DNA of 11,539 nt, from contig JBCCFD010000241.1 in NCBI GenBank assembly GCA_039029915.1, positions 1 to 11,539 on the forward strand, read 5' to 3'. The translations under genes and the position numbers were made by a program. Each line of letters opens with the position of its first letter. The stretch's first letter is position 1. The notes under the pieces are model-generated. The model was given only the letters and a program-made list of their open reading frames with translations, was not told the DNA's origin and made no database searches. Positions 7,021-11,539 of this stretch are shown in pieces. Source of the stretch: QQUD01 sp039029915. Its GTDB lineage: Bacteria > Chloroflexota > Anaerolineae > Promineifilales > Promineifilaceae.

Positions 7021-8769
7021 TTAACGAAAGGAATCTATTTCTAATAGGTGAAACCCAGAACTGTTTTCCGGAATTGTGCCAATCAAGCGAAAGCCCAGTG
7101 CCTGCTGTGGTTCATTCAGCACAAACTCAAGAAGTTGATACCCCATATGAGCATCGAGTTCAGATGATTGATCCATGTTTAAAATAGCTGGCACCCATTC
7201 ATCTTCGATCAAAAGCTCAATGTCGACATGCTCAAAACCACCCCCAGCCCCTTCAACCGACTGAATTGTTGAGATGGGGACAATGTGGCTGTAGGTTATT
7301 TCAAGAAAAACGGCTGTTTCCATCTCTTTAACTTCAAATGATGTTGGTAAATCAAAAACCTCTTGTCCTGAAAAGTTAAATTCGTGACCATCCACGACTG
7401 CACTGGTGTTTCCGGAAGTGGTGCCAGAAACGGCCGTTACCGAACCACCGGCTAGAACAACCTGATTATTGTTGCTGGCCAAATAAAGTTGGTGGGTTGG
7501 ATTCAGCGCCACATTAGCATTTGCTCTTTCCGGTAAGGTCCAGGTGCCGTCGTTTACGCTGCCTCCAGCATCTAAAATCACCCTTTCAACAAGGGGAATC
7601 ATGCGCTCAGCCATCAAAGCAAAAGTATCTTCAGCCTGTGCATCATCTGTTAAGTAGTCAGGTAAACCGTCTCGCGTACGCCAAACGTGATACCGATCTG
7701 ACATATTTTGCTCCGGGAATTGGGCAACTAAGCCATCGTGTCCCAGCATCAAGCCTAGCAGGCCACCCATTGTTGAGGTGCCATTATCGGAATCCCAGCC
7801 GGACAGGGTGCCAATCTGTACGGTTCTTTTGTAATTACCGCCCCCATAGAGGAGGGCGATAATGCCGGTGGCAAAATTGACAGATGACTCCACCCAATCT
7901 CGATAAACAAAACCGTTTTCTACCGCATCCAATTGATACCTTTTGTAAACAAGATCGCGCGTTCTTTCCCATTCATTCCTGTCAGGGTTGTTTTCAAAAT
8001 CTGCAACGACAAAATCAACAATGTCGGCTGTTTTTGAACTGTCTGGGAGATATTTGCGAGCTTCTTGTACAAGCCAGACCACCTGTTCTTCAGGCGGCAT
8101 GGCGGTGTCAACCTGACTGGCAAGCGCGTAAAGCACGACATAAAACTGGGCGGCATGGGCTGCATAACCTGTGGCTGTTGTGCGTATGGGTAAATCTGCT
8201 AATTCAAGCGCTCTTTCTGGCAAGCCTGGGGCAAGCGCCCCAAAAAATTCGGTGGTGAGCTGGGCATCAATCATTAAAGCGTTTGGGTTCACGGCTAAAA
8301 GGCTAGTCACAGGCGGTTTTGCGTGGTGATGCATTAGGTCTCGGGCTGAGGCGTTTGAGACCCAGATATTTCGATTGATGTGGGTTTGCCAGCCTTCTGC
8401 TATTTGAGCGCCCGTGAGATACGGGGTTTGGTGCTGGGTCATGAGATGGAGATAGATATATTCAATATCAGTGTCGTCATCTGCCAGCCAAGGGTCTTGA
8501 AAGACAAAATCGATGATTTGGTCTTCTTGCCACTCAGTAACGGCCGTTTGTAGGGTGTTCCAATCGTCGTCAGTGTAAAAAGGCGCTTCTTGGCGGGCGC
8601 GTTCGGTGATTAAGCCAGTCCAGTTGGCGATCGTAGCCCCTAACCACATGCCCTGCAGTCGATTTTGATAAGCAAGACGGTCGGTTAGGCGGGATGGGAC
8701 ATCTCGGCCGTTACAGCCAACCAGTACGAAGCTGAGCCCAAGCGATAAAATGATGAAGCCTGTTCGCAT
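7021..8769 (-). CDS. Secreted lipoprotein of the ADP-ribosylglycohydrolase (DraG-like) family with a C-terminal beta-sandwich domain
   Basis: The 582-residue product opens with a lipoprotein signal peptide (lipobox LVGC, Cys19). The catalytic-type region covers about 25-400. It has an RLQGMWLGATIANWTG helix, a metal-binding-type acidic cluster ADDDTDIEYIYLHLM at 96-110 and the second family hallmark SGWDSDNGTSTMGGLLG at 323-338. These correspond to the TDD and GGDTDT motifs whose acidic residues hold the two metal ions in DraG and ARH3. Here the final Thr of DTDT is Asn. Residues 420-582 look like a discoidin- or CBM-like beta-sandwich ending in LLEIDSF. It is predicted to be anchored outside the membrane and to cleave an N- or O-ribosyl bond; the substrate is unknown. 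It lies 11 bp after the paralogous hydrolase gene, with no Shine-Dalgarno sequence, suggesting translational coupling. Activity is inferred, not shown. Confidence 0.8.
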   Translation of the reverse strand: MRTGFIILSLGLSFVLVGCNGRDVPSRLTDRLAYQNRLQGMWLGATIANWTGLITERARQEAPFYTDDDWNTLQTAVTEWQEDQIIDFVFQDPWLADDDTDIEYIYLHLMTQHQTPYLTGAQIAEGWQTHINRNIWVSNASARDLMHHHAKPPVTSLLAVNPNALMIDAQLTTEFFGALAPGLPERALELADLPIRTTATGYAAHAAQFYVVLYALASQVDTAMPPEEQVVWLVQEARKYLPDSSKTADIVDFVVADFENNPDRNEWERTRDLVYKRYQLDAVENGFVYRDWVESSVNFATGIIALLYGGGNYKRTVQIGTLSGWDSDNGTSTMGGLLGLMLGHDGLVAQFPEQNMSDRYHVWRTRDGLPDYLTDDAQAEDTFALMAERMIPLVERVILDAGGSVNDGTWTLPERANANVALNPTHQLYLASNNNQVVLAGGSVTAVSGTTSGNTSAVVDGHEFNFSGQEVFDLPTSFEVKEMETAVFLEITYSHIVPISTIQSVEGAGGGFEHVDIELLIEDEWVPAILNMDQSSELDAHMGYQLLEFVLNEPQQALGFRLIGTIPENSSGFHLLEIDSFR

Positions 8770-8780
8770 ATTTAAAATAA

Positions 8781-10904
8781 TTATTTGTTTGGCGTGACTG
8801 TCACGGCTTCGGTAGCCATGCGGCCTTCTTCACAGATAAGGGCAATTGCGCCAGAGATTAACGGCCGTTGCTTGTCTTCTAGATCAAACATCAGCGCATC
8901 GTTAACCCACCCCTGAATACGATTGCCTGACACCCTTAGCTTCAAGCTGTAAGAACTGCGTAAGCGCCAATTGATTTCTTTTTCAGCGAGGATGTGCGTG
9001 CCATCCAGCGCTTTTACCAGTTGAACTTTGCCATTTGGGCCAAGTAGTAGCCCGTAATAGCGGCGCATGCCTTGAACGCGCGCGCCAATCCCTGCAGATT
9101 TGACCATGTGAGGGGTGATTTCTGATTCAACCGTATAATCAGTCCACTGTCGGGTGCCCTGCATTAAAAGCCCCGTTCCTTCATTTTGGACGAGTCGGAA
9201 TGCTTCGCTGAAGCGCGGATTGTATTCATCGATGCCGTTGACCCACGCTTTGCGCCACATTTCCCCTTTGTAAAACGGCCGTTTTAATACAATATTCGGA
9301 GTGCCGCGCCACGTCACGTAATCAAGATAGACGGTGCCGTTAGTGGCCCTGTCGCTTCTGATTTCAACCCCCACGCCAGCAATCGGCCCTTCTTCTGACA
9401 GTGTTAAGGGCCACTCAATTTCACGATATTCACCTGCTGAAAGTTCGATACTGTCACCTCTAACGATTGTGATATCGTCATTTTCGCCGTACAAATTAAG
9501 GTATAGCCGAGCCGTAAGCGGCACGTTGTTGTTGGCATCAGCTATCAAACCAGCTTTGATGGTTTGGCCATTGTAAATCGTTGGAGATGCAAAGAGCGTG
9601 TAGCCGCGGTTTTCAAAATTGGTGCCGACTTCTTTTGACGGTGTAAATGTGGGTGTTGCTACTCGCGCAACCCGACCGGGAGCAAGGCGATGACAGTGAA
9701 TGGCCAAACTTCGGTTTCCCGATCGACTTTGACCAGCCACATTTTCAAGTGTGGCTGTGCCCTGACTTTCAACGCTATCTTCTATTTGAAAACCCTGTAC
9801 CGCACCAGCCAGCTCAAAATGGAAACGAGCCCCATTTTTGGGGGCGATTGGTGCTTTGTTTACCATCTGGCGAGCGGTATTAACGATCTCATAGGCAATC
9901 GTGACTGCATCATTAATCGCGCTGCCTCCGTCAGCGGTTGGAATATAAAGTCGGTCGGCAATCGGTCCACGCCAGTCGGGTCCGTTATCAATACCCGCCA
10001 ATCCATTTTTGATGCCCAGCAAGCAGCCTAGGTTTCCTGAATTGCAATCGGTATCCCAACCGGAGGTGTTTACAATCATTAAGGATTTTTGGAAATCGTC
10101 GTTTCCATAAAGTAGCGAATGGATAATGAGCCTGTGATTGGGCACCATGTGGCAGTTTCCGCCGTATTTGTCATAGCCATAGCTTCCAGCGAGGAGCCGA
10201 CGGGCTTTGCGCCAATCAGGTTCTTTGGCGTGCCATTCACGAATTTCAGCGATCATGTGATAAATAATCGAATCTTTAGGAATAAAAGAGAGTCCGCAAT
10301 CGATGAGCTTGTTGATGTCATTTTCTACAAACGCTTGTGCTTCCATCGCTGCCAATACCTGTGCGCCATAAATCGCCTCTCCATCATGGCTCACTGAAGC
10401 TGCTCGCCGGGCTAAATCGGCTGCCTGTGCAGGCTCACCTGGTGAAACCATTGCCCAGCCATCAATAAATATTTGCGCACCTATCTGTTCTGCCACGACT
10501 TTGCTATTCAAGGCGATGGAGCCGCTTTGTGGGGCCTGAATCCCTTTTTTGAGGCGTAGGTAAGCCGTATGTTCGGTTGAGTTGCCAAGGCCTCCCCACC
10601 AGAGAACAGTCCGTTCTTCGATAAGATAATTTAGCCACGTTTGGCCAATTTGGGCGGCTGTGATGCCCTTATCATAGCCATAATCAGGTAGCGCACGTAA
10701 GAAGGCGAAGGTGCCGCTGATATCGTCGTCTGTCACAATGAGAGGGACGTTTAGCTTTTCATGGACGTAGTAGTTGATTTCACCAAGCTTGGCCATGATC
10801 TCTTCATAGGACCAGCCTTCAAACGGCCGTCCCAAATAAACACCAATGATTTTGCCTAAAACACCCGCATAAACTTTTTCGATGTACGCCTCGCCAAAAT
10901 CCAT
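8781..10904 (-). CDS. ADP-ribosylglycohydrolase (DraG-like) family protein with C-terminal carbohydrate-binding-like and concanavalin-like modules
   Basis: The 707-residue protein starts with the family helix YAGVLGKIIGVYLGRPFEG (12-30). The first metal motif is VTDDD at 57-61, a mid-domain SHDGEAIYGAQ block lies at 172-182, and the second metal motif is SGWDTDCNSGNLGCLLG at 281-297. The final Thr of the classical DTDT is Cys. Residues 365-535 resemble a beta-sandwich carbohydrate-binding module ending in GTVYLDYVTW. Residues 545-705 resemble a concanavalin-like (LamG/DUF1080-type) domain. No signal peptide is seen, so it should be cytoplasmic, unusual for such modules. DraG-type enzymes remove ADP-ribose from proteins or small molecules, and related bacterial enzymes pair with sugar kinases. 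I start it at the ATG at 10904, which has AGAGAGG five bases upstream; a GTG at 10991 would add 29 residues unlike the family. It heads an operon with the lipoprotein and diverges from ribokinase. Confidence 0.84.
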   Translation of the reverse strand: MDFGEAYIEKVYAGVLGKIIGVYLGRPFEGWSYEEIMAKLGEINYYVHEKLNVPLIVTDDDISGTFAFLRALPDYGYDKGITAAQIGQTWLNYLIEERTVLWWGGLGNSTEHTAYLRLKKGIQAPQSGSIALNSKVVAEQIGAQIFIDGWAMVSPGEPAQAADLARRAASVSHDGEAIYGAQVLAAMEAQAFVENDINKLIDCGLSFIPKDSIIYHMIAEIREWHAKEPDWRKARRLLAGSYGYDKYGGNCHMVPNHRLIIHSLLYGNDDFQKSLMIVNTSGWDTDCNSGNLGCLLGIKNGLAGIDNGPDWRGPIADRLYIPTADGGSAINDAVTIAYEIVNTARQMVNKAPIAPKNGARFHFELAGAVQGFQIEDSVESQGTATLENVAGQSRSGNRSLAIHCHRLAPGRVARVATPTFTPSKEVGTNFENRGYTLFASPTIYNGQTIKAGLIADANNNVPLTARLYLNLYGENDDITIVRGDSIELSAGEYREIEWPLTLSEEGPIAGVGVEIRSDRATNGTVYLDYVTWRGTPNIVLKRPFYKGEMWRKAWVNGIDEYNPRFSEAFRLVQNEGTGLLMQGTRQWTDYTVESEITPHMVKSAGIGARVQGMRRYYGLLLGPNGKVQLVKALDGTHILAEKEINWRLRSSYSLKLRVSGNRIQGWVNDALMFDLEDKQRPLISGAIALICEEGRMATEAVTVTPNK

Positions 10905-10946
10905 AATTTCCTCTCTACCTGCTCTAAATTGATGATTTAAGTGTTC

Positions 10947-11046
10947 CGAAGTTTCTAATTTGAAAACCGTGTTAGATAAAAGCTTCGGCACCTCGAGGAA
11001 ACGAAGTTTGCTGCCATCGTTTTATTCAAAACAGGAACTTCGTTTC
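10947..11046. promoter_or_regulatory. Operator-like cluster of CGAAGTTT / AACTTCG motifs
   Basis: CGAAGTTT occurs at 10947-10954 and 11002-11009, and its inverted form AACTTCG at 11036-11042. The last two are the cores of a perfect 11-bp inverted repeat, GAAACGAAGTT (10998-11008) and AACTTCGTTTC (11036-11046), with a 27-bp gap. The cluster lies just upstream of the minus-strand hydrolase operon, where a repressor or activator site would be expected. No T-run follows, so it is not a terminator. An operator role is inference. Confidence 0.4.
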
Positions 11047-11058
11047 ACGTAATAGTTA

Positions 11059-11113
11059 ATATGAGAACTAAATTTTGACATCACATTTTGAGGATCCTTT
11101 TTGGTTCTCACAT
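11059..11113. repeat. Spaced inverted repeat TGAGAACTAA ... TTGGTTCTCA
   Basis: The arms are TGAGAACTAA at 11062-11071 and TTGGTTCTCA at 11101-11110. They pair over 10 bp with one G-T wobble, and two more outer pairs match beyond one mismatch. The inter-arm DNA is AT-rich and holds TTGACA at 11075-11080 without a usable -10 box. Half-site centres are about four helical turns apart, which would suit a looping or dimeric regulator shared by the two divergent transcripts. This is inference. Confidence 0.35.
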
Positions 11114-11184
11114 AAATGATACCTTTGGATTTTACACGAGGTACCGGGAAAGTGATTGTTGAGATTTATGTCTTTGCAAAATAG

Positions 11185-11213
11185 TTGTCAAAAACGGAAT
11201 CAATCCCTATAGT
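11185..11213 (+). promoter_or_regulatory. Near-consensus sigma-70 promoter for ribokinase
   Basis: TTGTCA at 11185-11190 and TATAGT at 11208-11213 are separated by exactly 17 bp; each hexamer differs from consensus at one position. Transcription should start near 11220, just before the left target duplication of the inserted element at 11227. It points toward ribokinase. Confidence 0.72.
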
Positions 11214-11226
11214 GACCATATTTTTA

Positions 11227-11235
11227 TGGAGACTT
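11227..11235. repeat. Left target-site duplication TGGAGACTT
   Basis: This is identical to 11386-11394 and directly abuts the left terminal inverted repeat. It lies about 7 bases after the predicted ribokinase transcription start. Confidence 0.82.
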
Positions 11236-11385
11236 CTAGCCACATATCACTTTTGAATAGCGCGGTGATAAATCACCCGCAAAAGGTAAATGCGCCCTCT
11301 GGGCTTTTTGAATCCCAAAGGGCGCTCAAAGAGTAGCCCAGTGATTTATCACTGGGCGGAGCAAACCAAAGTGATATGTAGCTAG
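11236..11385. mobile_element. 150-bp miniature inverted-repeat transposable element (MITE) with 9-bp target-site duplication
   Basis: The element has terminal inverted repeats CTAGCCACATATCACTTT (11236-11253) and, read inward on the other strand, CTAGCTACATATCACTTT (11385-11368), matching at 17 of 18 positions. A perfect 9-bp direct repeat TGGAGACTT touches both ends (11227-11235 and 11386-11394), as expected for a target duplication. Inside are three hairpins: GGTGAT/ATCACC (11264-11277), a central 12-bp stem with one mismatch (11292-11303 with 11314-11325) and a perfect 10-bp stem GCCCAGTGAT/ATCACTGGGC (11336-11357). The first and last are inverted relatives of each other, so the whole element can fold into one long palindrome. 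It has no coding capacity and must have been moved by a transposase encoded elsewhere. A 9-bp duplication fits several families (for example IS1, IS4, or the IS903 group of IS5), so I do not assign one. No T-run follows a hairpin, so it is not an obvious intrinsic terminator. Confidence 0.85.
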
Positions 11386-11394
11386 TGGAGACTT
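11386..11394. repeat. Right target-site duplication TGGAGACTT
   Basis: This is identical to 11227-11235 and directly abuts the right terminal inverted repeat. It ends 5 bases before the AAGGAG ribosome-binding site of ribokinase. Confidence 0.82.
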
Positions 11395-11411
11395 TAGTGA
11401 AGGAGAGAAAA

Positions 11412-11539
11412 ATGGGCGTCGTTGTTTTAGGAAGCATCAATATGGATTTAACGACCTATGTGCCGCGCTTGCCAGCGCCGGGAGAAACGCTTTTTGGTCG
11501 TTCGTTCATAACTGTGCCCGGTGGAAAAGGATTTAATCA
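11412..11539 (+). CDS. rbsK: Ribokinase (PfkB family), N-terminal 42 codons; 3' end outside window
   Basis: The visible residues begin MGVVVLGSINMDLTTYVPRL and continue PAPGETLFGRSF to PGGKGFN. This is the ribokinase N-terminus: the GSINMD segment carries the Asn10 and Asp12 that correspond to ribose-contacting residues in E. coli RbsK, and GGKGxN is the PfkB signature 1. The enzyme phosphorylates D-ribose to ribose 5-phosphate with ATP in the cytoplasm. The ATG at 11412 has AAGGAG at 11400-11405, six bases away. A strong promoter lies at 11185-11213, and the MITE sits between the two. The gene diverges from the two ADP-ribosylglycohydrolase-family genes, which fits a pathway that frees and then captures ribose or a related sugar. 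Other PfkB sugar kinases share this start, so the exact substrate is not certain. Confidence 0.85.
   Translation, partial: MGVVVLGSINMDLTTYVPRLPAPGETLFGRSFITVPGGKGFN

Larger units (their letters stand above)
226..10830. repeat. Highly iterated palindrome ACGGCCGT (15 dispersed copies)
   Basis: Exact copies start at 226, 755, 1517, 1892, 2072, 2205, 2342, 3467, 3535, 6992, 7430, 8540, 8861, 9275 and 10823. Four more CGGCCG cores lie at 84, 350, 2711 and 8705. The flanks are mostly A or T on the left and T on the right, giving AACGGCCGTT; the copy at 9271-9286 is a 16-bp perfect palindrome, TAAAACGGCCGTTTTA. About 0.18 copies of an 8-mer would be expected in this length with equal base use. 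All exact copies lie inside genes. They are read as Thr-Ala-Val in six cases, Arg-Pro in six and Gly-Arg in three, so the constraint is on DNA, not protein. Confidence 0.88.

Noticed and set aside
7884..8258. Open frame of 124 codons on the plus strand opposite the lipoprotein hydrolase
   Set aside because: It mirrors the coding bias of the real minus-strand gene and shows no recognisable motif.
8793..8805. Palindrome CGTGAC-T-GTCACG near the end of the cytoplasmic hydrolase gene
   Set aside because: It lies inside the last codons of the gene, has no T-run, and a 13-bp palindrome of this kind can occur by chance.
10905..10991. Longer form of the cytoplasmic hydrolase starting at GTG 10991
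   Set aside because: The added 29 residues do not look like the family N-terminus or a signal peptide, and the ATG at 10904 has AGAGAGG at good spacing.
11075..11103. TTGACA at 11075 as a -35 promoter element
   Set aside because: No -10-like hexamer is found 16-18 bp downstream; the promoter at 11185-11213 is far better.
11292..11325. Central MITE hairpin as an intrinsic terminator or riboswitch
   Set aside because: No T-run follows on either strand, and the terminal repeats with a target duplication explain the structure better.

Overview
The window reads as a chromosomal segment of moderate GC content from a bacterium, most likely a member of the Chloroflexota (Anaerolineae-like). The main pointers are the long glycosyltransferase-like membrane protein tail with a conserved Thr-Thr-Ser-Thr-Ala-Asp-Phe stretch, the RsmD with an APPQY version of its catalytic motif, and lipoproteins with plain lipoboxes. 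This assignment is inference from family resemblance; there is no rRNA marker. No tRNA, rRNA, CRISPR array or phage gene is visible.

Layout. Bases 2-2972 hold four plus-strand genes: the C-terminal part of a large membrane protein, rsmD, a D-2-hydroxyacid dehydrogenase, and a tiny zinc-ribbon protein that starts one base after the dehydrogenase stop. A solute-binding lipoprotein without visible permease genes follows (3054-4487). A single-domain response regulator on the minus strand (4526-4951) and a type-I ABC exporter on the plus strand (5272-7008) diverge from a 320-bp spacer. The exporter start lies 7 bases after a TATAAT box, so its mRNA is probably leaderless. Converging on the exporter is a minus-strand two-gene operon (10904 down to 7021). 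Both genes encode ADP-ribosylglycohydrolase (DraG-like) family proteins: one apparently cytoplasmic with C-terminal sugar-binding-like modules, the other a secreted lipoprotein. A ribokinase begins divergently at 11412 and runs off the window.

The hydrolase pair and the kinase suggest a pathway in which ribosyl or ADP-ribosyl compounds are cleaved outside and inside the cell and the freed sugar is phosphorylated. E. coli yegU/yegV is a precedent for such a hydrolase-kinase pairing. The 507-bp divergent spacer is rich in structure. It holds operator-like inverted repeats, a near-consensus promoter (TTGTCA, 17 bp, TATAGT) for the kinase, and a 150-bp non-coding miniature transposable element (MITE) with 18-bp terminal inverted repeats and a perfect 9-bp target duplication. 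The MITE sits in what should be the kinase 5' untranslated leader.

Across the window the palindrome ACGGCCGT occurs 15 times against about 0.18 expected by chance, always inside genes, in all three reading frames and in both gene orientations. This is a highly iterated palindrome analogous to cyanobacterial HIP1 and is the most striking genome-scale signal here.
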